Positions 7,122 through 14,426 of a stretch of 62,721 bases of DNA are shown in pieces. Made by a program: the position numbers and the translations under genes. The notes beneath the pieces were generated by a model. That model was not told where the DNA came from and did not search any database. It worked only from the letters and a program-made list of their open reading frames with translations. The stretch comes from Eubacterium sp. (GTDB lineage Bacteria > Bacillota > Clostridia > Oscillospirales > Acutalibacteraceae): the NCBI GenBank assembly GCA_017446095.1, contig JAFSRN010000006.1:1-62721 (forward strand), in the 5' to 3' direction. Within the stretch, counting starts at the first letter, position 1. Each line of letters opens with the position of its first letter.

Positions 7122-8816
7122 ATGATGTATCAGGTTTTATACAGAAAATACAGACCAAAGGTGTTTAGCGACGTCTACGGTCAGGACCATATAACCTCCA
7201 CACTTAAAAATGAGATTAAAAACGGCAGAGTTTCGCACGCGTATCTGTTCACCGGTTCGCGCGGCACAGGCAAAACCACCTGCGCAAAAATTCTTGCAAA
7301 AGCAGTTAACTGCTCAAACAGTGTTGACGGCGAGCCGTGCAACGAATGCGAAGTTTGCAAAGGGCTTGACAGCGGTGCGATTTATGACGTGGTTGAGATT
7401 GACGCTGCGTCAAACAACGGTGTTGATAACATCCGTAACCTGCGCGACGAGGCTAACTATACGCCGTCAAAGGGCAAGTACCGCGTGTACATTATTGACG
7501 AGGTGCATATGCTCTCAACAGGCGCGTTCAACGCCCTGCTCAAAACGCTGGAAGAGCCGCCTGCACACGTTATATTCATCCTTGCAACTACCGAGGTTCA
7601 CAAGCTGCCTGCAACAATTCTTTCGCGCTGCCAGCGCTTCGACTTCAAGCGCATCCAGCCGGAAACCATGGCGGTAAGGCTCAATCAGGTTGCAGAGCTT
7701 GAAGGGCTGGAACTCGACAGCGACGCCGCTATTCTGATTGCACGAATTGCGGACGGCGCGCTGCGCGACGGTTTGTCGATTCTCGACCAGTGTGCAGGCA
7801 GAAGCAAAAAGATTACAAGCACTCTCGTAAGCGAGGTTGCAGGGCTTGCAGGTAAAGAGGCTATGTTCCGCCTTGCCGATTGCATCGCAAAAAAGGACTC
7901 CAACGCCGCTATGTCCGAGATTTCGGAGCTTTACCAAAACAGCTTTGATATGGAACGCCTGTGCGTTGAGATGATTCACCACTTCAGGAACTATCTCATT
8001 GTCAAGACCGTTCGCAAGAGCAGGGAACTCATCATCTGCACCGACGACGAGTACAATAATATCCTTGAATCTGCAAAGAACTTTACTGTGGAAAATGTGC
8101 TGTTTGCGCTTGATTTGTTCCAGAACACGCTCGTTACAATCAAGGGCGGCGCAACTGCAAGAATAGAAGTTGAAATGGCGTTCATCAAACTCTGCGAGCC
8201 AAAGCTCGACGCGTCGCAGCAGTCGCTTGTTTCAAGATTATCCGACCTTGAGCGTGCAGTTAAAAGCGGCGTAACGGCAGCGCCTGCACCGCAGATAGCG
8301 CCAAAGGCGGAAGAGCCTGTTATCAAAACAGAGGAACCCGAGCCGCAGCCGGAACCCGTACAGCAGGTTCAGCCGCAGCCCGAACCGCAGCCTGAACCAG
8401 AACCCGAACCGCAGCCGGAGCCACAGCCTTCACCGCAGGAAAATCCACCTGCAGACGAGCCGGCAGACAGTGTAAACGATGTTGCCGCAGAAACGGAGTT
8501 TTTACAGTGGGGCGAGTTCCTTGACGTTATCCACCGCATTGATATTCCGCTGTTCGGCATACTCAACGGCTCGCGTGCGGTAGTCAGCGGCGACAAGTTT
8601 ATGATTGAGCCGAAGAATGAGGCTGTGCGCACGTTCATCAAAATTCCCACCCACGCACGCGCTATCAGAAAAGCGGTCTACGAAGTTACGGGCAAGCAGT
8701 ACAGAATCGGCTTGCGCAAATCTGACAATACTAATGCCGAAGCGCAGCAACGCGATCCGCTTGAGGACTTGATTGCAAAAGCGACCGGCAGCAACATAAA
8801 TTTTGAACTGAAATAA
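7122..8816 (+). CDS. dnaX: DNA polymerase III gamma/tau subunit
   Basis: The 564-residue clamp-loader ATPase. The N-terminus MMYQVLYRKYRPKVFSDV is typical; Walker A is GSRGTGKT (about residue 46), a zinc module CSNSVDGEPCNECEVC follows, and the Walker B region is YIIDEVHMLSTGAFNALLKTLEEPP. Residues about 390-450 are a Pro/Glu/Gln-rich linker of EPQPEP repeats, then a C-terminal tau-like domain. GAGGAGG lies 4-7 nt before tandem ATGs at 7122 and 7125. Neighbours ybaB and recR follow in the standard Firmicute order. I saw no convincing gamma frameshift site. Confidence 0.96.
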   Translation: MMYQVLYRKYRPKVFSDVYGQDHITSTLKNEIKNGRVSHAYLFTGSRGTGKTTCAKILAKAVNCSNSVDGEPCNECEVCKGLDSGAIYDVVEIDAASNNGVDNIRNLRDEANYTPSKGKYRVYIIDEVHMLSTGAFNALLKTLEEPPAHVIFILATTEVHKLPATILSRCQRFDFKRIQPETMAVRLNQVAELEGLELDSDAAILIARIADGALRDGLSILDQCAGRSKKITSTLVSEVAGLAGKEAMFRLADCIAKKDSNAAMSEISELYQNSFDMERLCVEMIHHFRNYLIVKTVRKSRELIICTDDEYNNILESAKNFTVENVLFALDLFQNTLVTIKGGATARIEVEMAFIKLCEPKLDASQQSLVSRLSDLERAVKSGVTAAPAPQIAPKAEEPVIKTEEPEPQPEPVQQVQPQPEPQPEPEPEPQPEPQPSPQENPPADEPADSVNDVAAETEFLQWGEFLDVIHRIDIPLFGILNGSRAVVSGDKFMIEPKNEAVRTFIKIPTHARAIRKAVYEVTGKQYRIGLRKSDNTNAEAQQRDPLEDLIAKATGSNINFELK

Positions 8817-8827
8817 AGGAGAACACT

Positions 8828-9172
8828 ATGAAAGCAAGACTTCCAAAAGGTATGGGCGGCGGCCCGCAGAATATGCAGCAGATGCTCAAGCAGGCACAGA
8901 AAATGCAAGAGCAGATTGAAGCAAAGCAGGAAGAACTTAAGGAAAAAGAGTACGTTGTATCATCGGGCGGCGGAATGGTAGAGGTTACTATCACAGGAGC
9001 GCACGAGGTTAAGGCAATCGGCATCAACCCCGAGGTCGTTGACCCCGAGGATGTAGAAATGCTTGAAGATATGCTTGTTGCCGCACTCAACGAGGCTAAC
9101 CGCCAGATTGACGAGGAAGCAGAGCGCGAAATGGACGCCGCAACCGGCGGACTTAATATCCCCGGACTTTAA
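8828..9172 (+). CDS. ybaB: Nucleoid-associated protein YbaB/EbfC family
   Basis: A 114-residue small basic/acidic DNA-binding protein with the family pattern GGGPQNMQQMLKQAQKMQEQ near the N-terminus, a central VEVTITGAHEVKAIGINPE beta hairpin and a C-terminal helix LEDMLVAALNEANRQID. It starts 11 bp after dnaX with a strong AAGGAG and precedes recR. Family members bind DNA as dimers and are usually co-expressed with dnaX and recR. Confidence 0.93.
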   Translation: MKARLPKGMGGGPQNMQQMLKQAQKMQEQIEAKQEELKEKEYVVSSGGGMVEVTITGAHEVKAIGINPEVVDPEDVEMLEDMLVAALNEANRQIDEEAEREMDAATGGLNIPGL

Positions 9173-9175
9173 TAA

Positions 9176-9281
9176 AATGGGTGTGGGCAAAGCCCACCTA
9201 TTAACCGAAAACTGAAAACCGAAAACTGAAAACCGAAAACTGAAAACGGAACGATGTGGTCATCGTTCCCTACAAAGAACT
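9176..9281. repeat. Composite repeat: GGTGTGGGC hairpin, heptamer run, GTAG REP
   Basis: A hairpin AATGGGTGTGGGC-AAA-GCCCACCT (9176-9199) is followed by degenerate heptamers alternating AAAACTG and AAAACCG (about 9203-9249), then a minus-strand GTAG REP (9248-9274, GGAACGATG...CATCGTTCCCTACA). The composite fills the ybaB-recR gap and leaves recR without a good Shine-Dalgarno sequence. Confidence 0.75.
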
Positions 9282-9878
9282 ATGCACAATTTACCACCAC
9301 TGCAAAACTTAATAGACCAGTTTGAGCGTATGCAGGGCATAGGTCACAAAACGGCGCAGCGCATGGCGTTTTACGTGCTCGGTCTGTCCGACGGCGAAGC
9401 GGAAGCTTTTGCTAAAGCGATTACTGACGCGCATACTAAAATAAAGCAGTGCAAGGTCTGCTGCGACCTTGCGGACGACGAGCTTTGCCCGATTTGCAAG
9501 GATGCTGCAAGGGATAAGAGCGTTATCTGCGTTGTCGGCGATCCGCGCGACGTTGTTGCTATTGAACGCACGCACGAGTACAACGGCACTTACCACGTGC
9601 TGCACGGTGTGATTTCGCCTATGGACAACATCGGTCCCGATCAGATTCGCATTAAGGAACTCCTTGCGCGCCTCGGCGACGGCACGGTTGAGGAGGTCAT
9701 TATGGCTACCAACCCCACGGTTGAGGGTGAGGCTACGGCTATGTACATCTCGCGCCTGCTAAAGCCTATGGGCATTACTGTCAGCCGCCTTGCGTACGGC
9801 GTGCCGGTCGGCGCAGACCTTGAGTACGCCGATGAAGTAACCCTCACGCGCGCAATCGAAGGCAGATCGTTAATTTAA
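9282..9878 (+). CDS. recR: Recombination mediator protein RecR
   Basis: A 198-residue protein with all RecR parts: an HhH segment ([18 protein letters not shown]), a C4 zinc finger [16 protein letters not shown] (about residues 54-70), a Toprim domain starting [17 protein letters not shown] and the C-terminal [24 protein letters not shown] Walker-B-like segment split around position 180. RecR works with RecO/RecF to load RecA at gaps. The ATG follows a repeat composite; only a weak AAAGAA precedes it. Confidence 0.95.
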   Translation: MHNLPPLQNLIDQFERMQGIGHKTAQRMAFYVLGLSDGEAEAFAKAITDAHTKIKQCKVCCDLADDELCPICKDAARDKSVICVVGDPRDVVAIERTHEYNGTYHVLHGVISPMDNIGPDQIRIKELLARLGDGTVEEVIMATNPTVEGEATAMYISRLLKPMGITVSRLAYGVPVGADLEYADEVTLTRAIEGRSLI

Positions 9879-9895
9879 TCAGGCTCAAGGTTCAA

Positions 9896-10015
9896 GTAGG
9901 GGAGTGCTTCCTAACACTCACGCGGGCGAACCTTGGGGCGGTCGCCAGACCCTTTTGTCACATATGGTGGCATTTCCCCTAATAGGGGAATCTCACGAAT
10001 CGCCCCTACAACTAA
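9896..10015. repeat. Cluster of GTAG-type REP hairpins before smpB
   Basis: AAGTAGGGGAGTG at 9896 opens a unit and a minus-orientation unit ends AATCGCCCCTACAA near 10010, with imperfect palindromes between. No coding potential was accepted here. Confidence 0.6.
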
Positions 10016-10038
10016 TAAATCAAAAAGGAGTGATAGGC

Positions 10039-10497
10039 TTGACTGATGAAATTAAAACCATAGCAAAAAACAAAAAAGCCTACCACGACTACTTTGTTCT
10101 TGAAAAGTACGAGGCAGGCATTGAGCTGTTTGGCACGGAGATTAAGTCAATCCGCGCAGGCAGGGTTAACCTTAAGGATTCCTTCTGCTCGGTTGACGAC
10201 GGCGAAATGTACGCCATAGGTATGCACATCTCGCCCTACGAGCAGGGCAACCGCTTTAACCGCGAACCCCTGCGCAAAAAGAAACTGCTGCTTCACAAAA
10301 AGGAGATTATGAAGCTTTTCGGCGAATCGCAGCAGCAGGGGCTGTCAATCATACCGCTTGAACTGTATATAAAAAACGGCAGAGCCAAGCTTGAAATCGG
10401 ACTCTGCAAAGGTAAAAAACTCTACGACAAGCGCGCCGACGCTGCCAAAAAAGCAGCCAACCGCACAATGGAACGTGAGTTTAAGGAACGCTATTAA
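10039..10497 (+). CDS. smpB: SsrA-binding protein SmpB
   Basis: A 152-residue protein with the SmpB OB-fold: [40 protein letters not shown], the HISPYEQGN motif and a basic C-terminal tail ending [13 protein letters not shown] that enters the ribosomal mRNA channel. The start is taken as TTG at 10039, eight bases after AAGGAG (10025-10030); the in-frame GTG at 10030 overlaps that ribosome site. tmRNA, its partner in trans-translation, is encoded 177 bp downstream. Confidence 0.94.
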   Translation: MTDEIKTIAKNKKAYHDYFVLEKYEAGIELFGTEIKSIRAGRVNLKDSFCSVDDGEMYAIGMHISPYEQGNRFNREPLRKKKLLLHKKEIMKLFGESQQQGLSIIPLELYIKNGRAKLEIGLCKGKKLYDKRADAAKKAANRTMEREFKERY

Positions 10498-10532
10498 TTA
10501 ATTCGGAATTCGGAGTTCGGAATTCGGAATTA
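10498..10532. repeat. GAATTCG heptamer run
   Basis: About five degenerate copies of GAATTCG directly after the smpB stop. Confidence 0.7.
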
Positions 10533-10674
10533 TACAAGCCAAAAAGCAGGCGAAGCCTGCATGCAGAGCAAAAAACAGCGATAGCGAAATTTTGCTCGGA
10601 GGATGAGTCGTGATGAAGTGATTATTAAGAGTTTGCAAGGCGAACTCTTTCAATCACGAAATCACTGCGAAGAC

Positions 10675-11023
10675 GGGGATGAAAGGCTTTCGACAGGGCT
10701 ATTGAACCTCGGTCAGCGGGTAGCGGAGTTGCACCGCTTTAAAAGTAACAACTTAAAATTAACTGACACTAATAAGACAGTTTTAAAGGCTGCGTAAGCG
10801 CCTTTCGTCCTGCATAAGACCGCCGCGGCTTATGTAAGGGCGTCGACTTAGCGGCGAACATGAACAGGGAAGCGTCCCGATCCCTGTCAGGTAACAGGGG
10901 CTACCGTAACCGATAGGCTGTTTGCTGCCGCTCGGCGAGGGGAATCACAAATAACAAACTACACCCGTAGAGCCCTTGGGAATCTGGTTTTGGACATGGG
11001 TTCGACTCCCATCATCTCCACCA
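10675..11023 (+). ncRNA. ssrA: Transfer-messenger RNA
   Basis: The tRNA-like ends pair (GGGGAT at 10675 with ATCTCC before ACCA at 11020-11023), and the T-arm GGGTTCGACTCCC is intact. The tag reading frame ends at 10795-10797 (TAA) and encodes up to NNLKLTDTNKTVLKAA from 10747; the stop lies in a hairpin AAGGC..GTAA..GCCTT. G/C-rich pseudoknot segments follow (10800-10930). The gene pairs with smpB upstream. The C-terminal LKAA differs from the common ALAA. Confidence 0.93.
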
Positions 11024-11025
11024 TG

Positions 11026-11055
11026 AAAAAAGACTTGCATCGGCAAGTCTTTTTT
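11026..11055 (+). terminator. tmRNA terminator
   Basis: AAAAAAGACTTGC-ATCG-GCAAGTCTTTTTT, three bases after the CCA end. Confidence 0.85.
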
Positions 11056-11056
11056 C

Positions 11057-11236
11057 AATGATGTTTGCTTTTTGCAAATGATGTTACTGCGTAATGATGT
11101 CGCTGCGCTTATGATGTGCGCTTCGCACATGGATTCTCTGGCAAACATCACATCATTTTTGAGCGGAGCGAAAATACATCATTTCGGCTTTGCCGATACA
11201 TCATTAGGCGTTTGCGCCGACATCATTGAAACATCA
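11057..11236. repeat. Branched palindromic element with ATGATGT/ACATCAT units
   Basis: Four ATGATGT units (11058, 11078, 11094, 11111) on the left are matched by four ACATCAT units (11150, 11176, 11198, 11220) on the right. ACATCAT is the exact reverse complement of ATGATGT. The spacers are themselves mostly small hairpins (TTGC-T5-GCAA; TAC-TGC-GTA; TCGGC-TTT-GCCGA; GGCG-TTTG-CGCC). The whole can fold as a multibranched cruciform or RNA. No ORF here. Confidence 0.8.
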
Positions 11237-11293
11237 ATCGAATTATGCTAAAAAATTAGAACAATCCGTTGTATCTATTATTATCACTAAACT

Positions 11294-11324
11294 AAAAACA
11301 GCAGTCAACTCGACTGCTGTTTTT
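11294..11324. terminator. Bidirectional terminator
   Basis: AAAAACAGCAGTC-AACTC-GACTGCTGTTTTT. It serves the leftward radical SAM operon and insulates the tmRNA side. Confidence 0.8.
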
Positions 11325-11375
11325 GCGTTTATTATGAATCAAACAGTTCAATATTTTCAAGAATATATCAAATAG

Positions 11376-12449
11376 TTAATCTTTGCAGCAATTTAAATCC
11401 GGCAGTCTGCAGCCACCATGGCAAATTTTAATATGTTCACAGCTTTTGCAGCGTTCGCTATGTGTTGCATTTCTAAACGCAACGATTTTTTCATTATTCA
11501 GCCAATCGTATTGTGTCATTGTTTCTGCATCAAAAAATGCTTCACCCCAGAACGAACAGGGTTTAACCATTCCGTCAACAGTTATTGCAATATATGCATT
11601 TCCTCCCTGACAGCCGTTTGTATCGAAATAATAGAGAAGCTTTTCTGATGCTTTTCCATAACCAATAAACTCCTGAACTGCAGAACAATCCGTCATAACT
11701 TTTATCTTGTATTTTTTTCCAAAGCGAAATATATCATTAAATACATAATAAAAGTTTTCGTCTATTGATAAATCTTTGATTTCTTTGTTCTTGTCAGTAT
11801 GTTTATATCTGAGGCATAAAACCCTTTTAAACCGCTGTTCCTTCGCCCATTTAAAAATGCTTTCGATATGGGGGATTGTGTCTGTTGACAGCAGCAGATT
11901 CAAGCCAATTTGTTTAATCCCTGCCTTTTTCAGCAAGCATACGGCTTTTTCAAGGTGGTTTTTATCCTTCATCGTATGAAGGCTCAAATGAACGTTCCCG
12001 AAAACCTTCATTTGATTTGCAAACTCGGCGGTCATATTTACTCCGTTTGTGGTGATATTCGGTAGCACGTTTTTGCTTCTTGCATATTCGGCGAGCTCAA
12101 AAAGCTTCGTATAAAGCGTTGGCTCTCCGCCACCGAAGGAAACCGAAAAAACCTTCATTTTAGAAAGATTATCAATTATCCTTTTTGCCTTTTCAAAATC
12201 CATATCGCTCTTTTCATCTGCTGCTGTTGTGGTATAGCAACCCCTGCAATACAGATTGCACCTTGTTGTAAGCGCGAAATGAGCGTCCATAGGATAACTG
12301 AAAATGCCCTCGGGCAATATGATATTGTCATCGTTTTTTATCCCCAACAGCCTTGCGGTTGTTTTATTTAGATATGCAACATATCCGGGCTTCTCACTAA
12401 ATACAAGACCGCCAAAGCTCTCGGGTCGAACTTTTCTTACAGTTTTCAT
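11376..12449 (-). CDS. Radical SAM/SPASM domain protein (peptide maturase-like)
   Basis: A 357-residue protein (from ATG 12449; an in-frame TTG lies at 12473) with the radical SAM cluster motif CNLYCRGC (TTRCNLYCRGCY, about residue 68-78), a GGGEPTL motif and a C-terminal SPASM-type cysteine set NGCQGG, KPCSFWGE, CKSCEHIKICHGGCR for auxiliary iron-sulfur clusters. The N-terminus (RPESFGGLVFSEKPGYVAYLN, in two parts) resembles the PqqD-like leader of RiPP maturases. It is last in the leftward operon and overlaps or abuts the membrane protein gene. No precursor peptide was found. A peptide-modifying or cofactor-maturing role is inferred. Confidence 0.8.
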   Translation of the reverse strand: MKTVRKVRPESFGGLVFSEKPGYVAYLNKTTARLLGIKNDDNIILPEGIFSYPMDAHFALTTRCNLYCRGCYTTTAADEKSDMDFEKAKRIIDNLSKMKVFSVSFGGGEPTLYTKLFELAEYARSKNVLPNITTNGVNMTAEFANQMKVFGNVHLSLHTMKDKNHLEKAVCLLKKAGIKQIGLNLLLSTDTIPHIESIFKWAKEQRFKRVLCLRYKHTDKNKEIKDLSIDENFYYVFNDIFRFGKKYKIKVMTDCSAVQEFIGYGKASEKLLYYFDTNGCQGGNAYIAITVDGMVKPCSFWGEAFFDAETMTQYDWLNNEKIVAFRNATHSERCKSCEHIKICHGGCRLPDLNCCKD

Positions 12450-12456
12450 ATTATTA

Positions 12457-12996
12457 TCACGACGTTGCTTCAACTAACAATGATAATATCAGGCAAATAC
12501 TAAAGCCTGCAAAGGTGTAGAGCAGTACAAACAGAAACGATACTGAAAAAACAAATAATCCTTTTACTCTCTCATCGCCGTTATCGTCAATTATGGTTTT
12601 ATCTTTGCTGTCTGCTACTTTTAAAGCGGTTATTATTGCGAAATATACTATTACAAACGGGCTTGCAGCACAAAAAGCATATGCGATAGTTGCAATAACT
12701 CCGTAGCTGTAGATGAACTCAAAGCGCAACATATAAACAAAGGTCAGCACTACGGACAAAACTATTGCAATTGGAACATAAACAAAATTAAGCCCTCTTT
12801 TGATGCTTCGCGTTTTAACCCAGCCCTGATTCTTTGAGAGCTTTGATGAAATAACCGTAAGCGGAATGTTCACCAAAACATTTAACAAATGTGTTCCGAG
12901 CATTAAAAATATATAATAAAAAACAAGATATCCCGACCCCGAAGAAAAGTTAGCCATATTAAACGGTCGAATTTTAAACGGTAACAATTTTTTCAT
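12457..12996 (-). CDS. Multi-pass membrane protein of unknown function
   Basis: A 179-residue protein with four hydrophobic segments (about residues 25-47, 75-100, 105-130 and 150-175). The N-terminus MKKLLPFKIRPFNMANFSSG is positively charged. No family is recognised. It lies between folA (25 bp downstream of its stop) and the radical SAM gene and is probably co-transcribed with both. ATG at 12996 is preferred; an in-frame GTG lies at 13005. It could be a transporter or anchor partner of the radical SAM product (inference). Confidence 0.6.
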   Translation of the reverse strand: MKKLLPFKIRPFNMANFSSGSGYLVFYYIFLMLGTHLLNVLVNIPLTVISSKLSKNQGWVKTRSIKRGLNFVYVPIAIVLSVVLTFVYMLRFEFIYSYGVIATIAYAFCAASPFVIVYFAIITALKVADSKDKTIIDDNGDERVKGLFVFSVSFLFVLLYTFAGFSICLILSLLVEATS

Positions 12997-13020
12997 AGTT
13001 TTCACTCGATAATATAATAC

Positions 13021-13497
13021 TTACTTATTTGTATACTTCACAAACGCAAAGTTTATTCCGTTTTCGGTTGAGGAGTTTATAACCTCACGCGAATAGGCGG
13101 TTTTGTCAAAGGTAGGGAAGTAGGTGTCCGCGTCGGGGCACTCGGCTTCGATTTCCGTAAGGTAGATTGCGTCTGCATAGGGGATAAACGCCTTGTAAAC
13201 CGACGCGCCGCCGATGATAAAAGCGTCCTGCCCTGCAGTCAGGTCAATAGCCTTTTGTATGCTGTCAACCACCTCTGCGCCGTCTGCACGGAAGTTTTTG
13301 TTTGATGAAATAACAATGTTTCGCCTGTTCGGCAAGGCTTTTGGCAGCGAGTCAAACGTTTTTCTGCCCATAATCACCGCAGAGCCTGTGGTGGTTTTTT
13401 TGAAAAACTGCATATCCTCCCTGATATGCCAGATCAAATCGCCATTCTTGCCAAGCTCGTTGTTTTTGCCAACGGCTGCAATAATTTTTATACTCAT
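13021..13497 (-). CDS. folA: Dihydrofolate reductase
   Basis: A 158-residue DHFR. N-terminal IKIIAAVGKNNELGKNGDLIWHI carries the substrate loop, followed by MGRKTFDSLPKALPNRRNIVIS (NADPH site) and FIIGGASVYKAFIPYADAIYLTEI. It reduces dihydrofolate formed by ThyA. ATG at 13497 has AGGTGG five bases upstream; the gene follows thyA with 9 bp between the stop and this start. The thyA-folA pairing is standard. Confidence 0.95.
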   Translation of the reverse strand: MSIKIIAAVGKNNELGKNGDLIWHIREDMQFFKKTTTGSAVIMGRKTFDSLPKALPNRRNIVISSNKNFRADGAEVVDSIQKAIDLTAGQDAFIIGGASVYKAFIPYADAIYLTEIEAECPDADTYFPTFDKTAYSREVINSSTENGINFAFVKYTNK

Positions 13498-13506
13498 ATC
13501 TGCCAC

Positions 13507-14409
13507 CTACTGCGCTATCGGGAACGCGATTTTGCCCATGTGCTCATAGCCGATAAGCTTAACGTCCTTGCAATCCTTTGAGTTGTCAAAGGCAAAGAAA
13601 TCGTCAACCTCAGGATTCAGCCAGAGCTGAGGTGCAGGCAGGTCGCCGTCCTCGTCAAAACGGCGTATCTGCTCTTTAATACCGTCAACCTGATTAACGT
13701 AAATATGCGCGTCCTTGATACTCCAGTCCATTGTGCCGGGCTCTAAACCGCAGACCTTTGCAAGCATACAGAGCAGCGTTGCGTACTGCGTTACGTTAAA
13801 CGGCAGACCGAGCGGCACATCGCAGGAACGCTGATGCACCCAGCAGTTGAGCTTGCCGTCGGTAACATCCCATTCGCTTGACCACACGCAGCTTGGCAGC
13901 ACCGCCGTAGCAAGGTAGTCGTTCTGCCACAGAGTCATCACCATACGTCTGTCCTCGGGGTGGTTTTTGATTTTGTCAATCAGTTCCTGCGTCATTTGGA
14001 ATTTGTTTACAATATAGCCGTAAGCCGTGCCGATTGTGTGCGCAAACTCTTTGGGGAACTGCTTGTGAATAACCTGCTTTTTGAGCGTGCCGTTTTCGTC
14101 GGGCAGCATTTGCGTTGCCGTCCAGATTCCGTTTTCGTCAATCTCCCACTCGTCCCAGATGTGAACATTCCTCTCCTGCAGCCAACGTACGTCGTTTGAC
14201 TGCGCCTGGTAAATCCACAGCATCTCCAGAACAGCCTGGCGGATGAACAGTTGCTTTGTTGTAAGAATAGGGAATTCCTTTGACAAATCAAAGTGGAAGT
14301 GGTGCGACGGCACTTTGATGGTGTTTACGCCCGTGCGATTTTCCACCTCGGTACCCTCTGCAATAATTTTTTTACACAGCGCCAGATAGTCTTTATCCCA
14401 TTGTGACAT
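13507..14409 (-). CDS. thyA: Thymidylate synthase
   Basis: A 300-residue folate-dependent thymidylate synthase that methylates dUMP to dTMP. The catalytic cysteine is in AVLPSCVWSSEWDV, the dUMP signature is HQRSCDVPLGLPFNVTQYA, and the C-terminus ends MGKIAFPIAQ rather than the common PVAV. The N-terminal loop with NRTGVNTIKVPSHHF contains the phosphate-binding Arg. It is 17 bp downstream of carB-dapF in the same operon. Confidence 0.95.
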   Translation of the reverse strand: MSQWDKDYLALCKKIIAEGTEVENRTGVNTIKVPSHHFHFDLSKEFPILTTKQLFIRQAVLEMLWIYQAQSNDVRWLQERNVHIWDEWEIDENGIWTATQMLPDENGTLKKQVIHKQFPKEFAHTIGTAYGYIVNKFQMTQELIDKIKNHPEDRRMVMTLWQNDYLATAVLPSCVWSSEWDVTDGKLNCWVHQRSCDVPLGLPFNVTQYATLLCMLAKVCGLEPGTMDWSIKDAHIYVNQVDGIKEQIRRFDEDGDLPAPQLWLNPEVDDFFAFDNSKDCKDVKLIGYEHMGKIAFPIAQ

Positions 14410-14426
14410 AATGTGCCTCCAATTGT

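Noticed and set aside
6923-7168. An 81-codon reading frame before dnaX
   Set aside because: It lies on the SRP RNA and runs into dnaX out of frame; the RNA structure explains the sequence.
10603-10797. A 64-codon frame ending in the tmRNA tag
   Set aside because: Only the last 16 or so codons are the tmRNA tag; the upstream part is repeat, spacer and the 5' tRNA-like domain.
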